A stretch of DNA of 64,000 nucleotides from Osedax fenrisi. Taxonomy: Eukaryota; Annelida; Polychaeta; Sabellida; Siboglinidae. Positions 49,830-61,433 of this stretch are shown here, piece by piece. Numbering within the stretch: position 1 is the first letter of the stretch; each line of letters begins with the position of its first letter. Made by a program: the position numbers and the translations under genes. The notes beneath the pieces were generated by a model that searched no databases, had not been told where the DNA came from, and saw nothing but the letters and a program-made list of their open reading frames with translations. The DNA lies in the NCBI GenBank assembly GCA_964019155.1, contig OZ025242.1, positions 90,345,705-90,409,704 of the forward strand, read 5' to 3'.

Positions 49830-51298
49830 TGATCTAATCTAAATATATTGTTGGTAAAGTAATCCATAAATAAGTAATATTTCAATAGTAATAACGAGTA
49901 TATATATACTAGTATAATAATATATTATTTTAATTGTTCGAATATTAATTAGGTTAATAGTTTTGCGTACAATGTAGAAGTTCAATATGAAATATTTATT
50001 TCCCCGATACTTAATTACATAACTTATCCACGATACTTAATTACTTAACTTATCCACAATACTTAACTAATGTGAATATCGTGACTCGTAGTGGAAACCA
50101 GAAAATATGCTCTCCGGCCACAACAAAACGCCTCCATTTATCTAGAAATTTACCGATCACTTGTGATGTGCATTGATTTATATTAATCACATGTTAATGC
50201 AGACTTGCTCTTATTCGGACACCTTCGATGCGTACTTAAATTAAGTGTTTCACAGTCCGTTATGTCGGTAATATTCCAAACTAATAAAGTGTCCTTCTTT
50301 TCTAATAGCTGCGACTAGTTCGTAATGATCTACGAGAGTGAAACATGAATTCGTGAGTTTTACTTTCGCGATAAGTTATTCATACCAGTCATCTGTGTTC
50401 TTTTCTCTCTCGGATGATTGAATCTTATTTATCTGGAGTGTCCATGATTTACACACATATAATAGAAATTATAATTGGTTAATAATAATGGTTATGATAT
50501 CAATATAGTCTATCCCTATAGTAGGATAGAAGAGCTTGAGATTTGTATACATTAAATTTTAACTAACTAATCCATATCGTAGTGATTTTTAAGGGGTATC
50601 TTGTGGGAAATTTCCCCCAAATATTATTTTTTGAATCCCACTTTCAAATGTTTGCTCATGTTATTTTAATGTTATTTAATTAGATTATTTTTCATATACA
50701 CTTGAAAACAAAATAATTATTTTTGGAAATTGCCCCATTTTCATATCCTTAAAAAGCACTGCAATATCGTATATATTTATAAAAAATAAAATGGCTATAG
50801 CCTCATATATAACACAATTATGTAGCCGACATATTCTTGTTCCACTCTCGTATTCACCACCATATTTTATTGTAGCTTTTAGATATTTGAACTGCTTCAT
50901 TTCCTCAAGTTATACTCCATTAATTAACAATAATCAACAATTTATAATAATTTATTTAACGATTAACTTAGATTAAAAGAATAAACAATTGTATAATGAT
51001 ATATTAATATATAATTATAGGATAAGTAAATGGGAGACATGAAAATAAATTTGTTGTAACCCGTTGTTCGAATGTTTGAGAATAATTATTGAAGAAGACT
51101 ATATATGTTGGAGCCCCATTATTGGGTAGGTATATATAATGTATACATTATACCGTATAATATTCTGTTTGGTGGCATGATAAAGTACAACATGTGATAT
51201 AGATATGTAATATACTCATTTAGATGTGACTATAATATTAATAGAAGTCTCTATACTTTATTTAGTAGAAAAAATACATAGAAAATATATAGATAATT
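49830..51298. other. Intergenic DNA, no recognised gene
   Basis: Contains three partial units of ATACTTAATTACATAACTTA + TCCAC near 50010-50070. No terminal repeats or coding frames I can support. Confidence 0.4.
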
Positions 51299-51500
51299 TG
51301 GATCAAGAGATCAAACCTTTCAGCGGAAAAATTATGTAAGAGTAACTTTACGATCAGCGGACATCTATAAATATATATAGCATAGTATATAATAGTAACT
51401 TTACGATCGGTGGACATCGATGTCCGCCGAATTTGTCCGCTGATCGCACAGAGCTAGAGAGAAATTTTCTCTCTAGCTCTATGGCTGATCGTAATTTCAA
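51299..51500. mobile_element. Palindromic-repeat element P (copy 3)
   Basis: Starts TTGGATCAAGAGATCAAACC. It has ACTTTACGATCAGCGGACAT (51346), then GGACATCGATGTCCGCCGAA (51412) and TTTGTCCGCTGATCG. A second near-perfect palindrome, AGAGCTAGAGAGAAA / TTTTCTCTCTAGCTCT, follows at 51450-51480 before GGCTGATCGTAA. Confidence 0.7.
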
Positions 51501-52244
51501 GACCTTCTATAGGAGGTCTTGGTAATGTTCTCATAATCCGATAATTTAAATATGAGTCTGAAATTAAAAGTGTTCCAGCATCAATATGAATGTAATATTA
51601 AATAATGGTATTAATATAGATAGATACTCTTATACATATTGTGGAATTAAAAATGGAAGAATATAATAGATAATAATGTTAATAATAAAAACATATAATA
51701 ATAATATAGATCATTATTAAAATTTGTAATCTATAAACTATCTTTTTAAGAATATTGAGTAATATAATATCATTTAAACTAAGACTCTATTTTAGGTTTT
51801 TATATACCATATGATATAACAAATATATCTGTTATTTTCTAATTTCATAGCCTAGGCTGTGAATAAATTCCAAGATTTATCATATGGTATTATTAAATTA
51901 AATAAAAATGCATAATCTTTGCTATTATCTTTGATTAATTGATTTTTATTTATTGGTAAATATAAAATTTAAATATTAAAAAATATATATAATATAAAAA
52001 TACATAAAATGAATTCGTGTTTAAGGTTATTATTAAATATTACATAACATATTTAGATAGAATGCTATATATAGTATAAACAATATTAACATAATAATAT
52101 AAATACAGATATCTAATATATTACTTTGTATATCATTTAATAATTAAGTTATCAATGATAAATTTTATTTTATTTTATTTAAAATTAAAAATATTTTAAA
52201 TAATAGGTACTACTAATAATACATTAGCCTAATGTAGTACACGA
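51501..52244. other. A+T-rich intergenic DNA
   Basis: No gene or clear repeat seen. Confidence 0.4.
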
Positions 52245-52585
52245 TTATTTATTATAACTCTATACAATTATACACATACTTTAAACATTTATGCTTATAT
52301 GTATACAATATTAATATAATATGTATAGTATATTATCATAATAATTATGTACTGTATATACACTGTTACAGTGACCGTATACATTATAGACTATAATTTA
52401 TAGTGTATAATACAGTGTACAATACAGTCACTGTAACACTTTTACACTGTAACAGTGATGAGCAGGATCGCGATTATTTAGTACCACTCTATACAATTAT
52501 ACACATACTTTAAACATTTATACTTATATCATATATATGTATACAATATTAATATAATATGTATAGTATATTATGTATTGTATAT
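52245..52585 (+). repeat. Tandem duplication of about 230 bp
   Basis: CTCTATACAATTATACACAT, ACTTTAAACATTTATNCTTA and ACAATATTAATATAATATGT occur at 52257-52330 and again at 52490-52568. Both are followed by TATATACACTGT and CAGT-rich sequence. Confidence 0.8.
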
Positions 52586-53461
52586 ACACTGTATACAGTC
52601 ACTGTAACAGTGTTACAGTCGCCATCCTGCCCATCACTGTCACTGTAACAGTAATGAGCAGGATCGCGATCCAATCGGATCGTGTAAGAAAGATAGAATC
52701 GGGTAACGAATGGAGGATCGGGATAGGGAAAAAGATCGGAATAAGGAAAAAGATCGGGATCGTGATCGCCAATCCATAAAAAAAGTATTGATGCCCATCA
52801 TTGCATATACGATACTCTAATACTATTATATTTATTTATAAGATTATTAACACCATTTTAGTATTGTATTATTACATTGATATGATATTGTATTGATCAC
52901 TATTTTGTAATGTTTTCCAAGGTATTTCAAGACCACATAGTATTTAAATAATAATTGATATTTTTACCATAATAGAATTTAATCAATTGATATCATATAA
53001 GTAAATCACCAACTTTAATTCAACGTACGTTGTACGTCGTACAATGAGTAGAAATGTGTATCCAATTCAATGCATTTATATAAATAAATTATATATTAAT
53101 TCACTATATCATATAGTCTATAATATAGACTTAATATAATACATTAAATATATGCATTTAATTCAATGGACTTATTATTGAAATATAATATAATATATTA
53201 ATAATAAATATTATTTACAATTATAACAATTTATATTACATAGGTTTTATACCTACATATATATTGTTTCGAATTATGAAATTAAATCGTATTAATTAAA
53301 TATATAAATAATATCGGGATCGGGTAAGAAACTTAGTATCGGGATCGGGAAAGGATTGAGTAACGAATTAAGGATCGGGATAAGGAAAAGGATCGCATAA
53401 GAGAATAAATAGAGGATCGGGATCGCTGATCCAGGAAAAAAAGGATCGGTGCCCAACACTG
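52453..53461. mobile_element. Cluster of hAT-like elements with CAGTGATGRGCAGGATC ends
   Basis: Left termini CAGTGATGAGCAGGATCGCG at 52453 and CAGTAATGAGCAGGATCGCG at 52649. Right termini ATCCTGCCCATCACTG at 52624, TGATGCCCATCATTG near 52790 and GGATCGGTGCCCAACACTG ending 53461. The inner repeats are GGATCGGGATAGGGAAAAAG and similar. Two short elements (52453-52639, 52649-52803) seem to sit side by side, with a third end at 53300-53461. The CAGTG...GGGCA terminus is typical of hAT. No transposase. Confidence 0.65.
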
Positions 53462-53594
53462 AGTATATAGGGTATATAGTATATACTTATTATAATAATA
53501 ATAGTTATTATTGTAATTATAATAATAACACTTATTATTATATAAGTATTATTAATACTATATCATATATAGGTTAACATATAGTATATAGAAA

Positions 53595-54074
53595 CCAGTG
53601 ATTCATGCGACGTCATTTCTTGCGGAGTGTTTTTATTTGGTGTAGTGATTTCGTACTAGTAACTTTGCGCAATATAAATTCTACCATTTATAAATAATGG
53701 TTTAAATTAACATTATCACAATTTTAAACATTGTGAATGAGATCCGCACGAAATTATTTTGTCTCCCTTCATAACTATATTTAACATGCGAATCAGGCAT
53801 TAGGGTAATGCCAACATCATATATTAACATATTGATTACATGTTATATAATGACTCGTTAATTCAATTAATAATTGAATTTACAATTAAAAATCGTAAAA
53901 AATCACTGTGTTATCAATATGTTAACCATTTAACCAGTGATTTCGTGCACAGTGTAAATTCTACTATTTATAAATATTATTGACATTACATTGTATTATC
54001 AGTGCGCACGAGATCACCGATCTGTACTAGATCACTCCCTATAAAAACACGAGATCACCATACGAGATCACTGG
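53595..54074. mobile_element. hAT-like MITE with CCAGTGATYTCGT ends
   Basis: Left CCAGTGATTCATGCGACG and right CACCATACGAGATCACTGG are inverted. AGTGATTTCGTACTAGTA, AGTGATTTCGTGCACAGTG and repeated CGAGATCAC lie inside. GCAATATAAATTCTACCATT and its partner near 53958 show an internal duplication. Confidence 0.6.
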
Positions 54075-54330
54075 TATTATGTTAAACAAGCATTACATTT
54101 TATTTTACAAATGAATTTCTATTATAAAACTAAAGTTAATTCATTCAATGAATTTCATTGTAATGAACTTATTAATTATGCGGAAATTCAAACACCAATC
54201 ATTAATTATTATAAAATTAGACTAATTCAATTAGTAATAGTATTTATAAGACGTATCACCTATCTATGTTAGAGAAAATTTCAATGTTTCATTTTCAAAA
54301 TTATTTTGTGATTTTACCCATAAATATATA

Positions 54331-54505
54331 TGGATCAACAGACAAATTCTACGGACATCGATATCCGTAGAATTTGTCCACTGATCGTAAAGTTACTATA
54401 CTATACTATGCTATGGAAATATATGTCCGTCAAGCGTTAAATTAAATTGATTATATTGTATTATATTTACAAATGATGTTCGTCGATCGTAAAGTTAATC
54501 TTATA
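54331..54505. mobile_element. Palindromic-repeat element P (copy 4)
   Basis: GGATCAACAGACAAATTCTA, then CGGACATCGATATCCGTAGA, ATTTGTCCACTGATCGTAAA. The 32 bp from AAATTCTACGG to CCGTAGAATTT form a near-perfect palindrome. A half-site TGTTCGTCGATCGTAAAG follows near 54476. Confidence 0.7.
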
Positions 54506-54512
54506 TACTATG

Positions 54513-55389
54513 CAGGGTTGTTGGTTTTAAAAAAAAACAAAAAAACAAAAAAACGGTTTATTTGATTTCTTTATGGTATTTTTGGTTTTTTTGTCAAAAA
54601 TATAATTTGTATTAATAAATTGTTATATAGAACGTTATTTGTAATAAATACTTCTGTAGATATATGATTATTATTAGATATTACGTGTATATTATATTAA
54701 AAAGTATTATAGTATAATTTATACAAGGATTCAGTAAATTCTATCCAAATTATTTTTTTCCTTTCAGCCAGGCTTGTTTGTTAAATAAATAAATTTATAT
54801 AATACAGATAATCTATAGATTATTAGTATATATACTATTATTAATAATATTGATAACAGGGTTGTTGATTTTGTTTTGGTTTTTTTGTTTATCTGATTTT
54901 TTTTATATATAATAACCAAACCCTGCCTTATATAATTTAAAATTATACTAATAACTAATTTATATATCATTTATAATATATACTACATTTTCATCTTCCA
55001 TGTTAGTTTGTGAAATAAACTTCGATGATATTGGTATACTTCATATAATATAGTCTAATCATATTATTAATAATATTGAAACTAATATTAAATGATAATA
55101 TAGTATTGAAATTAATATATTTATCAATAATTTTATTGTTTTGAAGTAAATTGTTATTAATATTATTATATTTTTTGAAATTATACATTGTATAATTATA
55201 TAATATACATAATATATACTATTATTATTAATATTTATACTAATTTTAAATGATATAATATTGAAATTAATATATTTATCAATAATTTTATATACAAAAA
55301 ACAAAAAAAACTTAATAATTAAAAAAACCATGGGTTTTTTGTTCAAAAAAACCAAAAAATCAGAAAAAAAAAAAAACCGAACAACCCTG
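54513..55389. mobile_element. hAT-like element with CAGGGTTGTT ends
   Basis: Left CAGGGTTGTTGG and right CCGAACAACCCTG are inverted. The flanks ATACTATG / GTACTATA agree at 6 of 8 positions, as an aged 8-bp hAT duplication would. A nested pair CAGGGTTGTTGATT (54858) / AACCAAACCCTG (54914) lies inside. The subterminal parts are A-rich and T-rich (AAAAAAACAAAAAAACGG, AAACCAAAAAATCAG). No ORF. Confidence 0.65.
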
Positions 55390-55565
55390 GTACTATAGTA
55401 ATTATTGATAAATATATTAATTTCAATATTATATCATTTAAAATTAGTATAAATATTAATAATAATAGTATATATTATGTATATTATATAATTATACAAT
55501 GTATAATTTCAAAAAATATAATAATATTAATAACAATTTACTTCAAAACAATAAAATTATTGATA
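55122..55565. repeat. Perfect 166-bp inverted repeat, 112-bp spacer
   Basis: 55122-55287 is identical, base by base, to the reverse complement of 55400-55565 (starting ATCAATAATTTTATTG). One arm is inside the hAT-like element 54513-55389 and the other is just outside. The spacer contains that element's right terminus. Confidence 0.92.
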
Positions 55566-55594
55566 TACATATATGTATATATATATACATATAT

Positions 55595-56169
55595 TACTTC
55601 GGTATCCGTTGATCGTAAAGTTACTCTTATATACTTGGTATATTATAATACTATATATATGGGAGTTCCGTCATACCTATCGAAGGGACTCATAATTCGA
55701 GCAACTACTCGTCCGAGTCGCCAATGTGAGCTGATGAAACTCTCTGTACCGCTTGTCTCACCTATATATGCATATGCTGCTTTCACTGTTGCTGCTCCGA
55801 AGTACTGGAACAGTCTTCCCGATGAATTAAGGACCCAATCTTATTTTATTACTTTTAAATGTCGACTACATTCATATATGTTATCATTATAATTTCTTCT
55901 TTTAAATTTATTATTATTTGTGTAACTATTTATTTGTTTTATTATTTCAACTTGACGCATATAAACGTCCATCATTTTCTGAGTCAATAAACCTTTCTAT
56001 TATTATTTATTATTAATACTATTTTTATCAGTATATCATATTTTACGATATTCTGACAATATATATACATAGTATAGTATAGTATAGTATTGTAACTTTA
56101 CGATCAACGGACAAATGTACGGACATCGATGTCCGTAGAATTTGTCCGTTGATCGTAAGGTTTTGTTGA
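55595..56169. mobile_element. Palindromic-repeat element P (copy 5), interrupted by a LINE tail
   Basis: The left part CGGTATCCGTTGATCGTAAA (55601) and right part AACTTTACGATCAACGGACA, CGGACATCGATGTCCGTAGA, TTTGTCCGTTGATCG, ending TTGATCC (56163-56169), belong to family P. The LINE 3' fragment 55655-56005 lies between them. A short (AGTAT)n run precedes the right part. Confidence 0.65.
55655..56005 (+). pseudogene. LINE 3' end fragment (copy 2)
   Basis: MGVPSYLSKGLIIRATTRPS, then CELMKLSVPLVS, AAFTVAAPKYWNSLPDELRT and FKCRLHSYMLSL with a stop at 55890. The 3' untranslated region ends GAGTCAATAAACCTTTCTAT. It is the better-preserved sister of 12236-12640. Confidence 0.8.
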
Positions 56170-56423
56170 TCCATATCATAAGTGTACCAGATACCTTTGC
56201 TTTTCCATTGGTTTATTTCAAGTCACATAGTATTTCTATTAATTAGAAATCTACTCCCAGTCCGTAATGCAAATTATTATAAATTAAATATTCATCATAT
56301 TATATGATAATATCAATCATGAAATACAATTTTCCTATATTATTTTAAATAAGACTATAGTAAGATTAATAAAATAATATATATATATATAATGTTTAGT
56401 TTTATACAAGAAACTGACTAGTG

Positions 56424-57040
56424 TTAAGGGATATCACACGACGCTTTCTCAACACACTCTTGCCTCTCTATGTATAGAGATAGCAAATAATGGCTCTATA
56501 GAAATCTATGTTTGCATAATTCTATACATTGAATTGAGCTAATTTTTTTTCTATTCTATTCATTAATACACATGCTATTACTGAATGTAATTTTTATAAT
56601 ATATATTATATAACATATATATATGCACACATTTTAATTTTTTAATTTACGGAATTTCTATAGAAATTGTTATTTTTTACAATTATACACGTACAAATTT
56701 AGAAAATTTATATAGTATTAGTATTCATATATATGTTATTTATATATTGCATTACAAATTAGAATACATATAATAGTTTTTGATGATCGTTCTTTTATAC
56801 ACACATACATAGCGTGAAATAATTATTCTGAGAAAATAGCATTTGAATATATATGAATACATTATATATCATATATAATGAATATATATAAACCACTTTT
56901 TATGTTATTTCTAGACTGTTTTCATAAATAATTTGATTACAGATATTAAAAAACAAATCATAGAATAGTATTATGAAATAAAACAAAATTTAAATAAAAG
57001 ATTATTTTCACCAAAATAAGGTGTGTGACATCCCCTTGAC
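56424..57040. mobile_element. Element with TTAAGGGATATCACAC ends, interior matches repeat Z
   Basis: Left TTAAGGGATATCACACGACG and right GGTGTGTGACATCCCCTTGA are imperfect inverted ends, related in form to the TTAAGGGGATACG element at 29111. The interior matches 42960-43340, for example CATTGAATTGAGCTAATTTT and TTTCTATAGAAATTGT. No ORF. Confidence 0.6.
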
Positions 57041-57424
57041 CAATATGTATGCTTTTCAAATAATTATTGTTTAAAAAATATACGAATATAGATATTATAT
57101 ATATCCAGTATAGTATTATATATATATATATATATATCAAATATTATTATCTAATATACTAATTGTTCTACTAATTATAATATCAAGTACAATATAAATA
57201 AATGATAATTAAGAGAATTGGATCGAGAATAAATAATTTGTTTGTAATTTATTCTTAACTATATTAGTAAAATTATTTTCATTAAATGTTAGGAATTGTA
57301 TTCTTGTGTATAAGATAGGCTACCCAGAATGACGTAGTTCGCACTTCTCTTATGAAATAGTAAGTCGGTAAAGTGATAATAAATTCAGTGGGGGGATAAA
57401 GATCTAAAATTATCGCTTGCAATA

Positions 57425-57580
57425 TAATAATAATAATATTTATTAGAAGAATTTTATTTTTTTTTCAGTTTCATTTTTCTAGTTTATATTATTAATATGA
57501 TTTTTCCTATTAAAGGGCTTCACAATAATATAGTAGGTTATCTTGATGATAAGTAATACAGGCGATAGTAGAAGTATTTC
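57425..57580 (-). repeat. Interspersed repeat X (copy 3)
   Basis: On the minus strand: CGCCTGTATTACTTATCATC, TATTATTGTGAAGCCCTTTA, ATATAAACTAGAAAAATGAA, then TTCTTCTAATAAATATTATT and a TTA run. Compare 22461 and 44299. Confidence 0.65.
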
Positions 57581-57703
57581 ATTACTTAGCAACAACAACG
57601 ATATAGATGAGGGACATCTTATTTCGGAGACAATTAGAAGAGTTAAGTGATTATTTTAGTGACATTTCTTTATTATAGAAAAGGAAATATCTATAAATAG
57701 AAT

Positions 57704-57905
57704 TATTATTATTGTTATTTTGGTGGAGTCCTTTCATCCCAAGTTTTCACTTATAAGCATATATGGCTCTAAGGTGCCTTCGAAGCCGCTCTCATGTTAA
57801 GGCATCCATGGTTTTTAACGAGAGCCGATCATTATGTATACACAATTATATAAGATCACTTCTAAATATTATTTAAGACCCATTTTAATGGTCTTATTAT
57901 GCGAT
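57704..57905 (-). mobile_element. tRNA-derived SINE, body and tail (copy 4)
   Basis: The minus-strand body reads AGAAGTGATCTTATATAATT, GATCGGCTCTCGTTAAAAAC, CATGAGAGCGGCTTCGAAGG, TGGGATGAAAGGACTCCACC with tail AAAATAACAATAA. The head is not recognisable above 57905. Confidence 0.8.
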
Positions 57906-58425
57906 GTCATCAATGTGAACCCCTACATCATATATATGGGAGATGATCAAAAAGGATGAGTTTAGGGTTAAAGGTTACATTTGAAATACGAGTTAATAGT
58001 ATATATATATATTTTTTTATAGATATTTGTGGGTTATTTGGTTTAATTGGTTTAGTTTTGTCCTGCTTGTTTTTTTTAGCTGCATTACATCCCAAAGTGA
58101 GCCTATACAAATTTATTTCGCATTTAACCTTTAACCCTCAACTCGTCCTTTTTGATCGTAAACCATATAGATAGACATATATACATCATATATTACATAA
58201 TACATCATATATTACATAATGAACACATGTTACATAATAACTCTCTAACTAAAATTAGCCGTAGACATCATTATGCGGAACTTACGAACATTACATTTGT
58301 ATAAACTAAGTTCCATTATAACGACACTAATAAGTCGTAACGAACTTGTTAATTATGCGCAAATTCGAACGCCTTTCATTAATTACTTCGCAATTAGACT
58401 ACTGATCTCGTAGCGAAGGTTGCAA
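57906..58425. other. Intergenic DNA, no recognised gene
   Basis: GATCAAAAAGGATGAGTT (57946) faces AACTCGTCCTTTTTGATC (58140). With TTTAGGGTTAAAGG / CCTTTAACCC this makes an inverted repeat of about 35 bp around a 150-bp spacer, a MITE-like unit at about 57946-58157. The remainder shows nothing. Confidence 0.55.
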
Positions 58426-58760
58426 CTACTGCTCTTGTAGTGAAGTTACCCCGACTCTCTTTAATGCACGCGTTGTTGTTGTTGTTGGCGGCAGGATGGC
58501 GTCACATGGACCAAATTCCATGTGCGAACGCCAGAACAGCCCTTTGGTTTGAAACCAAGACTGATAGATGGGGTGCCGCCCCCCCCAAACACACATATAC
58601 GTTTTACGGCAGTCGCCGGGCACTCCTGAATCCAGTGCTACTGCTAGTCCATGTGCTACACTATTGTACTGCGGTAACCACCTATAGGTGTACTAGTAAT
58701 GAGATCTAGCAATAATCAAGCGGTGGTGATACTGGTGGTGATACTGGTGGTGTGTGTACA
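58426..58760. other. G+C-rich island of unknown nature
   Basis: This stands out by base composition. Both strands have short open frames of 65-89 codons but neither matches a family I know. GGCGTCACATGGACC / CCATGTGCGAACGCC can pair as a hairpin at about 58497-58533. TACTGGTGGTGA is repeated at the right edge. It could be an unplaced exon, a promoter island or a transposon piece. Confidence 0.35.
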
Positions 58761-60217
58761 CGCCATTCGTATAGGTAATACGAATATACTAAAGCTGCTT
58801 TCACACTAACAAATACGGCACGATATCGTATAACTTAACATCGGGCAGTTCGGTGTGAACGGCTATAATTACAGGATGTTATCGAGTAGGTCGTCACACA
58901 TTTAGGCGTGCATTTATATATATATATGAGCTATTATGAAATCTCTGACTTGCCCTATATCTGGTAAATGTTTTAAAATGAATAATTTGAAGCAGTCGAT
59001 ATCGGGTTAAAGATGCGATACTATCACGTTGTGTGTGTAGGAAAAAGTGGCACATGTATCTACTTTTGTAATAATTCAATTTGTTTGATAATTCTAAAAC
59101 AATATTATTAAAAACGTATAGACATACTATATGATTGAATATTTTTAATTACTATTTAATCTAAATAATATAAAATTTAATTAATCATATTGTTTGTCAA
59201 GACACTATAATTTTATATCATTTAAATCTACAGAGAAATATTCAAGTATATTATTTATTTATATGTTATTTATATACTGTGATCATTTAAGTAAAATGAT
59301 TCAAAATTGAATTGCTAGTAAAATTTATTGTAGATGTAAAAATTAAAAATAATTATTTTCGGTAAATTAAGTTTAAAGATTTTTTTATTATTTTATAATT
59401 TTTATATATTAGATAGTTATTAATTTATATATAATTGTTATATATGCCATATATAGGTATACAATTTATTAAAAGTTTAATATTTGCACTCCCTGCAGCA
59501 TATTCACTGCCTAGAATTAATTATTTTAATTACGGTATATTTAAAACTGAAATTTTATAAGTAATATTTCACATAGATACATCATTTTAATCATGTGAAA
59601 TAATTCAATTTTACTAAAAAAAATCATTATTTTGTATGTCCCCTTAAGTTTGCTAGTTATATATAACTAATGTTTTAAATAATTACATACATGACTAGAT
59701 TGAATTCACTGATAAACTAAATAATCTCTCTATCTGACTCATATATGACTCACTTCTATCAACATACTACTGCTTACTTAGTTATTGTATAGCATCGGAG
59801 AAACATAAGTCGTTTGAGTTAACTATATATAGATTGCATTAATGAATATTCGGATATTAGATAAGTTATATAAATCTCGTGTTAATCTACTAGCATGATA
59901 CGGGTATGTATAAATGTAATTTTAAAATGTAAAAAATATGTAAATGTAATTTAGAAAGTAATGTAAAATTAATTCTTATCAATAGCATACGAATAATTTT
60001 CTATTGTTTATAATTTAAATTATAATAAATTAAACAATATTTTAGTCATGAAATGACATTTAAATTTTGTTTATAAATTCATTAAAAAAATGTAATTATG
60101 AAATATATACTATATTATAATTAAGTTTAAATAGAAAAAACAGGCTATATATAATGTACATGTATTAAGTATAATATATTTATAGTATGCACACTTTTAT
60201 TACATATTTAATAATAC
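58761..60217. other. Intergenic DNA, no recognised gene
   Basis: 58795-58905 is mixed in composition (CTGCTTTCACACTAACAAAT, GTTCGGTGTGAACGGC), resembling an eroded inverted-repeat element. The rest is A+T-rich with no supported feature. Confidence 0.4.
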
Positions 60218-60656
60218 CAAAGATTTTGCGAAGCAAAGATATAACACTCCCTATGCATGCAACGTAATTTAGTAATAGCCCCAACCGCTGCTAGCAGTAG
60301 TATCGAAATCACTGAAATAGATTTAGGTTCGGCTCTGTTTGCATACAACAATGTTTTCATTGCTCTATTAAATTACATGCAATATAAATTAGCTTTTACT
60401 CACTAAATATATACTTATAGCATTTAAAACATACATATCATATTTGTTTGTTATATAATAGTAATGAACACTTAGTTTTCATCATATAAATATTAATTTA
60501 AAGCATATTATTTAACATTTTAAAAGTGTATAGTTAAATACGAATTTACATTATAAACAACGCATAGTTCCTAAAAGTAACCCGCTATAGGTGGCACCAG
60601 GGTATTTTGTATACAAATTCGCGTAAGTGTTATATCTTTCCTTCGGAAAATCTTTG
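60218..60656. mobile_element. 439-bp MITE (family M, copy 2)
   Basis: Nearly identical to 48891-49344. It is flanked by a 7-bp direct duplication ATAATAC (60211-60217, 60657-60663). It lacks exactly 15 bp (AATTACACGATTTCG) present in copy 1, a deletion between two TTCG strings. Confidence 0.92.
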
Positions 60657-60810
60657 ATAATACTATGTATTTTTTTCTATTTCCTCTATTTTCAACATTT
60701 ATATTGTATATACAAAATATATTTATGTAATTTTATTAATCAGAGATTTCTCTTTCTCAATTATCAAAATATTTTATTTTTGTCAAACCAATCATATATT
60801 ACAAGAGAGA

Positions 60811-60841
<31 letters not shown>

Positions 60842-61433
60842 GATATAAAACATTTGTATCTATTAAAATATTTACCATATAATGTATTACTACCAGAAAT
60901 TCAATCAGATTAATGTGTGGAATACTACTTAGTACTAAACAATATTAATATTTATTTATATATATATACATATAACTCAAGCTAGTTATTCATATATACA
61001 AAACTGGTGATTTGATTAAATATTCATTTTAAATTACTATTTTACATTATTTTATTATAAGATATTCTTATAAGTAGATTATATTATAATTATGCAATAA
61101 AATGTGAACACTAAATAATAATATTAGATTATTAAATTGAATTCAGCCACTATTGTGTGTATTTCCTACCATAATTAGTATTTAAGTAAGGGATGACAAG
61201 TTTGTAGTTTATTACTTTTCTTATGTATCTCAGAATTATATTCTATTATTATATTCAAATCATGTATTAATATAACTGAAGAAATGATATATATTGGATT
61301 AATCATTATTGAAAATACATTTGAAGTAAATATATATAAATTTATATTATATTAAAACTTGTATTAGTAATTAATAAAAATATTAAAATAAATCTATTCA
61401 CTGATTACAATAAGCCTACTATTCCTATCACAG
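60657..61433. other. Upstream of TMEM186, A+T-rich
   Basis: A TA run at 60814-60843. The first exon of TMEM186 may be here or further upstream but cannot be recognised. Confidence 0.4.

Noticed and set aside
58440..58709. A protein-coding gene (MKLPRLSLMHALLLL frame)
   Set aside because: No similarity I know, no supporting splice context, and competing frames on the other strand. Listed only as an unexplained island.
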